From the NCBI GenBank assembly GCA_937975705.1, contig CALJTX010000039.1:95605-159604 (forward strand): a stretch of DNA of 64,000 bases. The letters run 5' to 3'. This document shows, piece after piece, positions 1 to 8,001 of this stretch. The notes under the pieces were generated by a model. The model was not told the origin of the DNA. It saw only the letters and a program-made list of their open reading frames with translations, and searched no databases. The stretch's first letter is position 1, and each line of letters begins with the position of its first letter. Source of the DNA: an uncultured Flavobacteriia bacterium. Lineage in GTDB: Bacteria; Bacteroidota; Bacteroidia; Flavobacteriales_D; Crocinitomicaceae. A program made the position numbers and the translations under genes.

Positions 1-2
1 TA

Positions 3-890
3 CTCAAAGATTTACCTCTGCAGTTTCAGGTGGTGGGTGTGTTTGATCGCAATCCTATTGCGCTCAATGACCTGACAAACGCACCGCAGGAGCTCGTTCG
101 TTTCAATACCTATCAAGAACTCCTTCAAAATTCAGATGCTGTAGCAATTATAGCAAGTACTCCAGCGCATTATGACTTAGCAGCGCAGGCCATTCGTTGC
201 CGAAAAGCTGTGTTCATTGAAAAACCAATTTGTTCGCTTCTATCCGATGCACAACAACTAAAGGTGCTGGCAGCACAGCAGCAGGTTTTGGTTCAGGTTG
301 GGCATATCGAAAGGTTCAATCCGCTCCTTTTGGCGCTTTTTGCCCAAATCGAGGGTAAAGTATTTCAGGTTTTGAAGTCCAATCGTTGCGCATCTTTTCA
401 ACTAAGAGGCGCAGAGGTATCCGTTGTTTTGGATTTAATGATCCACGACATCGATCTTTTACTTGCTTTGACTCCAGCTACTATTGAAAATATAGAGGTA
501 ACAGCCAAACAGCAACAAAGCGAACACCCAGATGAAGTTTGGGCAAAACTCACTTTTTCGAATGGAATGGTTGCCGAGCTATTTGCCTCAAGAATTGCAG
601 CGCAAAGAACTAGAACAATAGACCTTTCTCTTTTGCAGGAAACCTATCACCTCGATTTGATCAAGCAAGAAATGACAATTCAATCAAGTACAGGTGAGCA
701 AAACTCAATTCAAGTAAAGCCGCACAATGCTATGCAAAAACAATGGCTCGAATTTGCACATTGCTACGAACAACAATTGGTTCCGAGGGTTGATATCCAT
801 GCAGGTATTGCAGCGCTACAATTAGCCTTGCAAATTGAAGCCAGTGCAAAGGAATATATTTCTCAAAATACGATTCAATCCATACAATAA
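3..890 (+). CDS. Gfo/Idh/MocA-family oxidoreductase, 5' end missing
   Basis: Predicted NAD(P)-dependent sugar dehydrogenase or reductase. The frame is open from the first bases of the window, so the real start and the N-terminal GxGxxG nucleotide loop lie upstream; the GTG at 30 is only an internal codon. Visible are the end of the first Rossmann strands (VVGVFDRNP), the EKPICS motif typical of the family (EKP holds the catalytic-region lysine) and the VGHIERFNP segment, followed by the C-terminal alpha/beta domain with DLMIHDIDLLLAL. The stop is 2 nt before the next gene, and a lipoprotein and a sugar-phosphate transferase follow, so it probably makes or modifies a nucleotide sugar for surface polysaccharide. 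Family is clear; substrate is inferred only from context. Confidence 0.85.
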   Translation, partial: LKDLPLQFQVVGVFDRNPIALNDLTNAPQELVRFNTYQELLQNSDAVAIIASTPAHYDLAAQAIRCRKAVFIEKPICSLLSDAQQLKVLAAQQQVLVQVGHIERFNPLLLALFAQIEGKVFQVLKSNRCASFQLRGAEVSVVLDLMIHDIDLLLALTPATIENIEVTAKQQQSEHPDEVWAKLTFSNGMVAELFASRIAAQRTRTIDLSLLQETYHLDLIKQEMTIQSSTGEQNSIQVKPHNAMQKQWLEFAHCYEQQLVPRVDIHAGIAALQLALQIEASAKEYISQNTIQSIQ

Positions 891-892
891 AA

Positions 893-1783
893 ATGCAATT
901 CTCACGTTCCGTTTTCATGGCCTACCGCTACCTTCTGTTTCTCGGTTTACTGCTCAGTGCTTGCGTCAAAAACAACCCCGATCCGGCATGGCTCGAAGTC
1001 ACAGAATGGACGCTCGAGGCCAACCCTACACTCAACGGGGAAGATGGCCAGCTCACGCATAATATCACCGACGCATGGGTCTACGTAGACGAACAACTCA
1101 TTGGCGTATTTGAGGTTCCATTTAAGATTCCCATTCTCAAAGAGGGCGCTGCCAGTATTCGTCTTTACCCAACAATAAGAGTCAATGGAATTGCGGCAAC
1201 CAAAATGCGCAACGAACACATGGTTCCTTTTGAAGTTACCGGCGTTTTAGTCAAGAACCAAACCCTCACGCTCGCCCCAATTACCCATTACAAAGACAAC
1301 GTCAATATCTGGACAGAAGATTTTGAAGACATCAACATCAAACTCACAGACGACCCCAATACATCCTCAGCTCATCTCACTTTAGCCAACGATACCCTCA
1401 AGTGGTTCAATGGCAACTATTACGGAAAAGTACTGTTAAGTGCCCAAGACTCCATGTGGGTAGCTTATACCAACCAAGATCAGCAGTTGAGCATCCCTAA
1501 GAACAAGCAAGCAATGCTGGAAATCGATTATTGTAATTCGGTTCCTTTCACCAATTATCTTTTGTTTGTCAATGCCAATGGCACCAATGAAAACACAATG
1601 GTCACGATGAATAAAAGTCCCTTGGCCTCTTTGCGTTGGAAGAAAATTTATATTCTACTAAGCGAAGTAATTACAGCCGGGCCCAACAATACCAACTATA
1701 TTCAGGCTTTTCGTTCATTTTACGACAGCACAATTGCCAACAACCTGATTTTAATCGATAACATCAAAGTGGTGTACTTCTAA
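893..1783 (+). CDS. Hypothetical lipoprotein in polysaccharide locus
   Basis: A 296-residue predicted lipoprotein. A hydrophobic stretch ends in the lipobox LLLSAC, giving lipidation at about Cys24. The ATG at 893 follows the upstream stop closely, but the ATG at 917 (MAYRYLLFL) gives a more compact signal peptide and could be the true start. The rest looks beta-rich with a PEGA-like segment (AWVYVDEQLIGVFEVPF) and has no catalytic motif I recognise. The stop overlaps the next start by 1 nt (TAATG), so it is translated together with the sugar transferase. A role in polysaccharide export or anchoring is inference from position only. Confidence 0.7.
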   Translation: MQFSRSVFMAYRYLLFLGLLLSACVKNNPDPAWLEVTEWTLEANPTLNGEDGQLTHNITDAWVYVDEQLIGVFEVPFKIPILKEGAASIRLYPTIRVNGIAATKMRNEHMVPFEVTGVLVKNQTLTLAPITHYKDNVNIWTEDFEDINIKLTDDPNTSSAHLTLANDTLKWFNGNYYGKVLLSAQDSMWVAYTNQDQQLSIPKNKQAMLEIDYCNSVPFTNYLLFVNANGTNENTMVTMNKSPLASLRWKKIYILLSEVITAGPNNTNYIQAFRSFYDSTIANNLILIDNIKVVYF

Positions 1784-3174
1784 TGAAAGACCGTTTTTGG
1801 ATAGCGTTTTTGGTTTGTATTGATTTACTCAGTGCTAGTAGTTCTTGGGGGCTGTTTTTTTACGTCCGCCAAGTCCAAATCGAGGGCCAATCTTTCCATA
1901 CCGACGCTAATTTTTGGATGGGCGTATTTTTGTTGCCTCTGTTTTGGTTGTTGTTTTATACATTGCAAGGCACCTATCAGGATATCCGCCGCTTGTTTCG
2001 TTTGAAAGTAATTAACTTGAGTTTGGCGGCTACCTTTTTTGGGACCATCGTATTGTTTTTCACCCTGTTGCTCGATGACCAAGTGCGCAGCTATCAAAAT
2101 TATTACCAACTCACCATTTGGCTTTTTATCATCCACCTCAGTTTCACTTCCTTTGGAAGAGTTCTTTTCACGACCATCCTCATCAAATACATCAAAGCGG
2201 CTGGCCATGGCTTCAAAACCCTCATTATTGGCGGTAATGAACGCGCCATTGAAATTTATCAAGAACTACTCTCGGCACCGAACATGATCAATCATTTTGT
2301 AGGCTTTCTTCAGGTCAATGGTAGGGATAACCTGCTTTCTCCTCAGCTGGCACACCTCGGTAAACTGCCCGAATTAGAACAAGTTTTGGAGACCTATCAA
2401 GTGGAAGAAGTGATTATTGCCATTGAGAGTTCTGATCACGATCGCTTGCAGTCGATCATTGCGAGGATAGACAACGGCAAGATCAGGATTCGCGTTTTGC
2501 CCGACATGTATAGTATTTTAGCGGGCTCTGTCGACATGACCAACATTTATGGCGCCCTTTTGATAGAGATCAATCCGGACGTCATGCCTTATTGGCAAAG
2601 AGCAGTGAAGCGCCTGATGGATATCCTGATTTCATTGGTTGCGCTTATCTTTTTGATTCCATTTTTTATTTTTTCTTCGGTAGCGGTCAAGTTATCTTCT
2701 CCGGGGCCTATTTTCTTTTTACAAGATCGCGTCGGTCGGGCAGGGAAGCGCTTTAAAATCATCAAGTTCCGCACCATGTATACCGATGCAGAGAAGGCAG
2801 GGCCGCAACTCTCCAAGGAAGGCGATCCGCGCATTACCCCAATTGGACGTTTCATGCGCAAGACACGCCTAGACGAATTTCCGCAGTTTTTCAATGTGCT
2901 GTTAGGTCAAATGTCTTTGGTTGGGCCGCGTCCGGAGCGTCAGTTTTATATTGATCAAATTGTAGCGATTGAACCACAATACATGCACCTCACACGGGTG
3001 CGTCCAGGTATTACTTCTTGGGGGCAGGTCAAATACGGTTATGCCGAAAATGTGGATCAGATGTTGCAGCGCATGAAATTTGACCTCATTTACATGAAGA
3101 ACCGGAGCTTAGCGCTCGATATCAAAATCATGTTCTATACAGTCATTATTGTATTTAAGGCACAGGGCAAATAA
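1783..3174 (+). CDS. Polyprenyl-phosphate sugar-1-phosphate transferase (WcaJ/WbaP type)
   Basis: Inner-membrane enzyme predicted to load the first sugar phosphate from a nucleotide sugar onto undecaprenyl phosphate, starting an exopolysaccharide or O-antigen repeat unit. The 463 residues show about four N-terminal membrane segments, a Rossmann-like middle region (TLIIGGNERAIEIYQELL), a fifth hydrophobic segment after KRLMDILISLVAL and the C-terminal catalytic domain with SSPGPIFFLQDRVG, FKIIKFRTM, TRLDEFPQFFNVL, LVGPRPER and RPGITSWGQV. Length and order match the full-length polyprenyl glycosylphosphotransferase family. It starts on the last base of the preceding lipoprotein stop codon. Which sugar is transferred cannot be told from sequence alone. 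Confidence 0.92.
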   Translation: MKDRFWIAFLVCIDLLSASSSWGLFFYVRQVQIEGQSFHTDANFWMGVFLLPLFWLLFYTLQGTYQDIRRLFRLKVINLSLAATFFGTIVLFFTLLLDDQVRSYQNYYQLTIWLFIIHLSFTSFGRVLFTTILIKYIKAAGHGFKTLIIGGNERAIEIYQELLSAPNMINHFVGFLQVNGRDNLLSPQLAHLGKLPELEQVLETYQVEEVIIAIESSDHDRLQSIIARIDNGKIRIRVLPDMYSILAGSVDMTNIYGALLIEINPDVMPYWQRAVKRLMDILISLVALIFLIPFFIFSSVAVKLSSPGPIFFLQDRVGRAGKRFKIIKFRTMYTDAEKAGPQLSKEGDPRITPIGRFMRKTRLDEFPQFFNVLLGQMSLVGPRPERQFYIDQIVAIEPQYMHLTRVRPGITSWGQVKYGYAENVDQMLQRMKFDLIYMKNRSLALDIKIMFYTVIIVFKAQGK

Positions 3175-3177
3175 GTT

Positions 3178-3208
3178 TTGTAGCGTTCAAATAAATTGAC
3201 TATCTTTG
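3178..3208 (+). promoter_or_regulatory. Promoter of rpsP-rimM
   Basis: TTG at 3178-3180, 20 nt spacer, then TATCTTTG at 3201-3208, an exact match to the Bacteroidota sigma-A consensus TTG-N17-23-TAnnTTTG. It begins 3 nt after the stop of the sugar transferase and leaves a leader of roughly 55 nt before the rpsP ATG. Confidence 0.8.
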
Positions 3209-3235
3209 CACCCTTAATTCACTTATTTATTAACC

Positions 3236-3250
3236 TGGGTTTCGGACCCA
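3236..3250 (+). promoter_or_regulatory. Small hairpin in the rpsP leader
   Basis: TGGGT (3236-3240), loop TTCGG, ACCCA (3246-3250): a 5-bp stem 15 nt upstream of the rpsP start codon. It lies inside the transcribed leader and could be part of an autoregulatory ribosomal-protein leader, but the stem is short and nothing else here proves a regulatory role. Confidence 0.4.
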
Positions 3251-3265
3251 AAACTGTAAAGTACA

Positions 3266-3979
3266 ATGGCAACACGCATTCGTCTACAAAGACACGGTAA
3301 AAAAGGCAAACCATTTTTTCATTTGGTAGCAGCTGATAGCCGTGCAAAACGCGATGGTAAATTCATCGAAAAACTCGGAACATACAATCCAACCGCTAAT
3401 CCTGCAGTAATCAACATCGATTTCGATGCAACGCTTGCTTGGGTTCAAACAGGAGCTGAAATGTCCGAAACTGCTCGTGCTATTCTATCTTACAAAGGAG
3501 TTTTGTACAAAAATCACTTGCTTAACGGCGTGAAAAAAGGTGCACTAACTGCTGAGCAAGTAGAAGAGCGTTTCAACAAATGGTTGGCTGACAAAGAAGC
3601 TAAAATCGAAGGTAAAATCACCGGTTTGGTGAAAGGTGCTGAGAAAGCGAAAGCTGATCGCATGGCAGCCGAGGTTGCAGCTAACGCAGCAAAGGCTGCT
3701 GAAGTACAAGCTAAAAACACACCAGAAGTAGAAGAAGTAGTAGCTGAAGAAGCCCCTGCAACTGAAGAAGTAGCTGCTGAAGAAGCTCCTGCAACTGAAG
3801 AAGTAGTTGCTGAAGAAGCTCCTGCAACTGAAGAAGTAGTTGCCGAAGAAGCTCCTGCAACCGAAGAAGTAGTTGCTGAAGAAGCTCCTGCAACCGAAGA
3901 AGTAGTTGCTGAAGAAGCTCCTGCAACTGAGGAAGCTCCTGCAGCTGAAGAAGCATCTGAAGAAGCTGCTGCTGAATAA
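3266..3979 (+). CDS. rpsP: 30S ribosomal protein bS16 with long acidic repeat tail
   Basis: Small-subunit assembly protein. The first ~80 residues are a standard bS16 (TRIRLQRHGKKGKPFFHLV, KRDGKFIEKLGTYNP). A charged Lys/Ala-rich helical extension follows to about residue 150. The final ~85 residues are Glu/Ala/Pro/Val-rich and built from six copies of the 11-residue unit EEAPATEEVVA. Total length is 237 residues against roughly 80-90 in most bacteria; Bacteroidota versions are often extended but this tail is long and strongly acidic, odd for a ribosomal protein. It has its own promoter and is followed 4 nt later by rimM, the classic 16S-maturation partner. Confidence 0.95.
   Translation: MATRIRLQRHGKKGKPFFHLVAADSRAKRDGKFIEKLGTYNPTANPAVINIDFDATLAWVQTGAEMSETARAILSYKGVLYKNHLLNGVKKGALTAEQVEERFNKWLADKEAKIEGKITGLVKGAEKAKADRMAAEVAANAAKAAEVQAKNTPEVEEVVAEEAPATEEVAAEEAPATEEVVAEEAPATEEVVAEEAPATEEVVAEEAPATEEVVAEEAPATEEAPAAEEASEEAAAE
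3743..3940 (+). repeat. 33-bp in-frame tandem repeat in rpsP, about six copies
   Basis: Consecutive 33-bp units start at 3743, 3776, 3809, 3842, 3875 and 3908; the last is partial and diverges into the C-terminus. Units differ mainly by synonymous T/C changes (GCAACT or GCAACC, GCT or GCC), so they look recently amplified and copy number may vary between strains. Confidence 0.9.
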
Positions 3980-3983
3980 GCAT

Positions 3984-4514
3984 ATGCAAATTCAAGATTG
4001 CTATTATTTAGGTCTTATCGCGAAACTTCACGGATTCAAAGGTGAAGTTTCGCTGTTTTTAGACGTTACCAATCCGGCCGATTACCAAGGGCTCGACGCC
4101 TTATATCTTGATATCAACGGCCAACTCACTCCATTTTTTATCGAAGGTTTCAAACTCAAAAACAAAGGCTTTGCAGCCTTAAAATTTGAAGGTGTAGAAA
4201 CCGAAGAGGCGGCCAAGCGCTTGGTCAAAAAGAAAGCTTATCTGCCTTTAGAAGTTTTGCCAGAACTGGATCAAACCTCCTTCTATGACCACGAAGTCAT
4301 TGGCTTTGCTGTTATGGATGCCAAGCATGGTGCCATCGGCGTTGTTGAAGACGTCATCGACATGACAGCCAATCCTTTACTGCAAATCAATTTCAACGGT
4401 ACCGAAATCTTGGTGCCTATCTTCGACGGACTCATCCAAAAAGTAGTGCGCAAAAAAAAGGAGCTCTATATCAAAGCTCCTGAAGGTCTGATTGATCTTT
4501 ACCTGACTACTTAG
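3984..4514 (+). CDS. rimM: Ribosome maturation factor RimM
   Basis: 16S rRNA processing factor that binds uS19 and helps mature the 30S head. The 176 residues show the N-terminal RimM beta-barrel (YLGLIAKLHGFKGEVSLFL) and the C-terminal PRC-barrel (SFYDHEVIGF, ILVPIFDGLI). The ATG at 3984 is chosen because the family begins just before YLGLI; the frame is open further upstream, but there it overlaps the rpsP repeats and codes low-complexity sequence. It lies 4 nt after rpsP and is co-transcribed with it. Its 3' end overlaps the convergent GH3 gene by 8 nt. Confidence 0.93.
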   Translation: MQIQDCYYLGLIAKLHGFKGEVSLFLDVTNPADYQGLDALYLDINGQLTPFFIEGFKLKNKGFAALKFEGVETEEAAKRLVKKKAYLPLEVLPELDQTSFYDHEVIGFAVMDAKHGAIGVVEDVIDMTANPLLQINFNGTEILVPIFDGLIQKVVRKKKELYIKAPEGLIDLYLTT

Positions 4515-5649
4515 TATTCAGCAATCCCATTGCAATTTTCATGCGAATGATTTTCTTGGCAGCAGCATCTACCTGTGCTTTAAAGGCAGGGTCTTTGCGG
4601 TAATGTGCTAGAATTTCTGCATGTGCCTTTTTGGCATCGACAGGCATCAGAACGATGTCGCAACCTGCAGCAACTGCTTTGTAGGCAGCTTCTGGCACAG
4701 CCACCACACCACCCATGTTCATGGCATCGGTAACAATGAGTCCTTTGTAGCCCATCTCGGTTTTGAGTAGGTCTGTGACGATTGCTTTCGAACAAGTAGA
4801 AGGCAAGCCATTGGTGTTGTATTTTGGATTGTTTTGAACAGCAATATGTGCCACCATAATGGAAAGAACGCCTTGTGCAATGAGTGGCGGATAGTTTTGA
4901 ATTTCTTTGAGCTCTCCGTCGATGACCTGTAATGCTTTGTGGGTGTCTCCTGATACCAAACCGTGGCCAGGGAAGTGTTTGGCTGTTGCAATAATGCCTT
5001 GAGCTTGTGTTTCTTCAATAAAAGCACCAGACCAAGGAATGATGTTGGCCGGAACCGCACCAAAGCTTCTAAAGCCGACTGTGGCGTTGGGCGACATATC
5101 TACAACAGGGGAGAAGTTATAGTTGATGCCGATGTCATTGAGGTCTTTGGAAATGGTTTGGGCACAGCTGCGGACCTCTTCGATAGACTTGAGCTCGTTT
5201 GCTTTCTTTACAACCGTTGAACCCATGATTTTGCGGTTCACCAAACTTGGCTCAGCATCTGCGCTATATAAGAATGGTAAATTGCCAAAATTTTTGTTTT
5301 GTTTTTCAAAATCTGCGATCCAAGAGGTAAAACCTTCTTTGGTGCCATTGAGCATGAGCACACCGCCAATGATGCGGTCTTTGATGTGTTGGTCTATGGT
5401 TGTTTTTTCTTGCCCTAGGCGCCCAACAGCGGGCATAATGAGTTGGGCAACTATTGCGGTGTCGTCTAAGGTTGCAAAAACTTTGTCTACTGCGGCGTCA
5501 AGGTCTTTGTTCTCTTTCAAGAAATCTTGCAATTCAAATTGCGTTTGAATTTGTACGACTTCGCGCTTACGCACTTCTTTTTGAGGGGCTTGTGCACAAC
5601 TATTAAAGAGCAAACCGATGCTCAGAACACTTAAAATTGGTAATTTCAT
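4507..5649 (-). CDS. Glycoside hydrolase family 3 lipoprotein, NagZ-like beta-N-acetylhexosaminidase
   Basis: Predicted to remove N-acetylglucosamine from peptidoglycan fragments or other glycans. A signal peptide ends in the lipobox LFNSC (Cys about 18), so unlike cytosolic NagZ it should be a periplasmic or outer-membrane lipoprotein. The GH3 core has the signature TAKHFPGHG, the SGDTHKAL loop carrying the Asp/His acid-base dyad of NagZ enzymes, and LIVTDAMNMGG with the likely nucleophile Asp. At 380 residues it has the single TIM-barrel size of NagZ and no C-terminal beta-lactamase domain. A -7 box TATCTTTG ends 4 nt before the ATG. Exact substrate is inferred. Confidence 0.85.
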   Translation of the reverse strand: MKLPILSVLSIGLLFNSCAQAPQKEVRKREVVQIQTQFELQDFLKENKDLDAAVDKVFATLDDTAIVAQLIMPAVGRLGQEKTTIDQHIKDRIIGGVLMLNGTKEGFTSWIADFEKQNKNFGNLPFLYSADAEPSLVNRKIMGSTVVKKANELKSIEEVRSCAQTISKDLNDIGINYNFSPVVDMSPNATVGFRSFGAVPANIIPWSGAFIEETQAQGIIATAKHFPGHGLVSGDTHKALQVIDGELKEIQNYPPLIAQGVLSIMVAHIAVQNNPKYNTNGLPSTCSKAIVTDLLKTEMGYKGLIVTDAMNMGGVVAVPEAAYKAVAAGCDIVLMPVDAKKAHAEILAHYRKDPAFKAQVDAAAKKIIRMKIAMGLLNTK

Positions 5650-5653
5650 ACTT

Positions 5654-5661
5654 CAAAGATA
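5654..5661 (-). promoter_or_regulatory. -7 promoter box of the GH3 lipoprotein gene
   Basis: On the minus strand TATCTTTG, a full match to TAnnTTTG, ends 4 nt before the ATG at 5649, so transcription should begin at or next to the start codon. No TTG is found at the ideal distance upstream. Confidence 0.55.
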
Positions 5662-5712
5662 CTATTTTACAACTTATCCCGACTTTAATTCGACTTAAAC
5701 AAAACTCATTTT

Positions 5713-7977
5713 ATGCTTCGTTTTCTTTTCCTTTCGCTCTGCTTTGCGCCCATCTTTTCAAAACAACTTCACGCACAAAACTTTTACAACCGCGATACCA
5801 TCCAAGTCATCGAAATTTTCTTCTCGTTTAGCAATTGGGATGCACAGCTAGATGCCAACGAAGCTACAGAAGCCTATATTTACGCCGACTCCGTCCGGAT
5901 TAACGGTATTTCCTTTGATTCTTGTGGTATCCGCTATAAAGGAAATAGTTCGTATAATGCAAGTAATCAAAAGAATCCACTGCACATCGAGCTCAACACC
6001 ATTAAGAACAATCAAGACTACCACGGTATCACCGATCTCAAGCTTTCCAATTGCTACAAAGACCCTTCCATGATCCGTGAAATATTATCGTATCAAATTT
6101 TGGAGCAATACATGGATTGCCCTGGGTCAAATTTTGCTCGTGTTTACATTAACGGCCAATATCGCGGTGTGTATACCAACAACGAATCAATTTCAGCAGA
6201 TTTCAATCAAGCGCATTATTATGCAGACGACACCTATTTTAAATGCAACCCCGTCGGTGGGGCAGGGCCAGGAAGCTCTGTTAGTCCTGATTTAAAATAC
6301 TTAGGTGCTGATAGCAGTGCGTATTTCAACGGCTATGAGTTGCAGACAACATTCGGTTGGAACCGCATGGTTGCGCTGTGCAATACACTCAATAACGATT
6401 TTCAGAACATCGAGAATAAACTTGATATCGACCGCGCCATCTGGATGCTCGCTTTTAATAATGTATTGGTCAATTTAGATTCCTACAGTGGCGCTTTTCG
6501 CCAAAACTATTACCTCAGCTGGGATGCCAATGGTCGTTTTGTCCCGACAGTTTGGGATGTCAACATGAGTTTTGGTGGTTTTCCGGGTGGTACAGGCTCA
6601 GGCACCACCACACCAACTACCCTAGATCCATTCTCAAACGCGACTTCTAACAACCACCCCTTGATCAAGCAAATCATGGCCAATCCGTTGTACAAGCGTA
6701 TGTACATGGCGCATGTGCGCACCATGGTGCAAGAAATGTTTGCCAGTGGCCAATACGAAACTTGGGCCCAAAACCTCATGACTCTTGCCGATTCTTCTAT
6801 ACAGGCCGATCCGTATAAATTTTACACCTATACTCAATTTCTAAACAGCCTCACTACAGCTGTAACGGGCGGCGGCGGACCAGGTGGGGGCAGCAGCATC
6901 CCTGGAATCAAAGCACTCATGGATGCGCGCGCGCAGTTTTTCAGTACCAATGCAGCATATATTTTGCAGGCACCAAGCATTGTGAGCCATGGCGCAAGTA
7001 CTACACCGCTTGTTTACGGTTCAACAGTCACAATCAATGCCACCACCACCAACGAGACGACCGTTTATTTAGGTTACCGTGGCAATTACCAACTCAAATT
7101 TAACCGTGTCCAAATGTTCGACGACGGCGCTCACAACGATGGCGCAGCCGGAGACCACCTTTACGGTGCCGATGTGCCTGTGTCCGGCCTTACATTTGAG
7201 TATTACATTTATGCAGAAAACAACAACGCTGGCTTGTTTTCTCCAGCGCGTGCAGAGCACGAATTCCATACCCTGGCCGTGAATTTTCCAACCCCAGCAA
7301 TTGGTTCTATTCTCATCAATGAAGTTTTAGCCTCCAATGATTCCTTGCTTTTTGATCCAAATGGCGAAGATGAAGATTGGATCGAACTGATCAACACCAC
7401 CAATACGCCTATAGATTTAGCCGGATTTTATTTATCCGATGACCCACTTGATCTGATGGCTTGGGCATTTCCTGCGGGCACCATTATTCCTGCCAACGGA
7501 TATTTGCTTGTTTGGGCAGACAACGACGTCAATCAAGTTGGTTTGCATGCAAATTTCAAACTCAGTTCAGGCGGAGACTACGTTTACCTTTCACATGGTT
7601 TCAATGTGCACGATCAAGTGGCTTTTGGTCCGCAAATCCCGAACATCTCTTATGCGCGCTGCCCAGATGCAGGCCTAGATTTTGCGACTATCATCCCGAC
7701 ACCTTTGGCAAATAACAATTGTAACATCGGGGTTCAGGAAAATGAAGCGCTACAGGTACAGGTGTATCCCAATCCTTTTGCTGATCAGTTCACCATTGAA
7801 AGTCATGAAGACAACATTCAATTAAATATCAGGGCTTTAAGTGGTCAAATACTATATGCTACCACACTTCAAAATGGCACGTATCAAATAGATGCGCGTG
7901 CGTGGTCAAGCGGTATGTATATCATCGAGCTGCAGTCTCAAAAAGGGGTGCACACACTCAAGTTGGTCAGGAATTAA
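5713..7977 (+). CDS. Secreted CotH-kinase protein with lamin-tail domain and T9SS sorting signal
   Basis: A 754-residue predicted extracellular protein. Signal peptide (cleavage near LHAQ, residue ~22); CotH-like kinase domain over about residues 60-340 with YKGNSSYNASN, DLKLSNCYKDPSMIREIL, RVYINGQYRGVYTNNE and PTVWDVNMSFGGF; glycine-rich linkers (GGGGPGGGSS near residue 392); a lamin-tail domain from about residue 530 (ILINEVLASND, GEDEDWIELIN, DLAGFYLSDD); and a C-terminal T9SS type A sorting domain (VYPNPFADQFTIE to the end). CotH of Bacillus phosphorylates spore-coat proteins; what the Bacteroidota forms modify outside the cell is unknown. It stands alone, divergent from the GH3 gene. Confidence 0.88.
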   Translation: MLRFLFLSLCFAPIFSKQLHAQNFYNRDTIQVIEIFFSFSNWDAQLDANEATEAYIYADSVRINGISFDSCGIRYKGNSSYNASNQKNPLHIELNTIKNNQDYHGITDLKLSNCYKDPSMIREILSYQILEQYMDCPGSNFARVYINGQYRGVYTNNESISADFNQAHYYADDTYFKCNPVGGAGPGSSVSPDLKYLGADSSAYFNGYELQTTFGWNRMVALCNTLNNDFQNIENKLDIDRAIWMLAFNNVLVNLDSYSGAFRQNYYLSWDANGRFVPTVWDVNMSFGGFPGGTGSGTTTPTTLDPFSNATSNNHPLIKQIMANPLYKRMYMAHVRTMVQEMFASGQYETWAQNLMTLADSSIQADPYKFYTYTQFLNSLTTAVTGGGGPGGGSSIPGIKALMDARAQFFSTNAAYILQAPSIVSHGASTTPLVYGSTVTINATTTNETTVYLGYRGNYQLKFNRVQMFDDGAHNDGAAGDHLYGADVPVSGLTFEYYIYAENNNAGLFSPARAEHEFHTLAVNFPTPAIGSILINEVLASNDSLLFDPNGEDEDWIELINTTNTPIDLAGFYLSDDPLDLMAWAFPAGTIIPANGYLLVWADNDVNQVGLHANFKLSSGGDYVYLSHGFNVHDQVAFGPQIPNISYARCPDAGLDFATIIPTPLANNNCNIGVQENEALQVQVYPNPFADQFTIESHEDNIQLNIRALSGQILYATTLQNGTYQIDARAWSSGMYIIELQSQKGVHTLKLVRN

Positions 7978-8001
7978 TGCGTTAGGGATAAGTCCAAACA
8001 C

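Noticed and set aside
3743..3940. Regular repeats that could suggest a CRISPR array
   Set aside because: Units are contiguous with no unique spacers and stay in frame inside rpsP; no cas gene is present.
3906..3983. Upstream extension of rimM
   Set aside because: The added 26 residues are low-complexity out-of-frame readings of the rpsP repeats; RimM homologues start at the ATG at 3984.
3711..3995. A 94-codon Leu/Gln-rich open frame on the minus strand
   Set aside because: It is the complement of the rpsP tandem repeats; its repetitive composition is a by-product.
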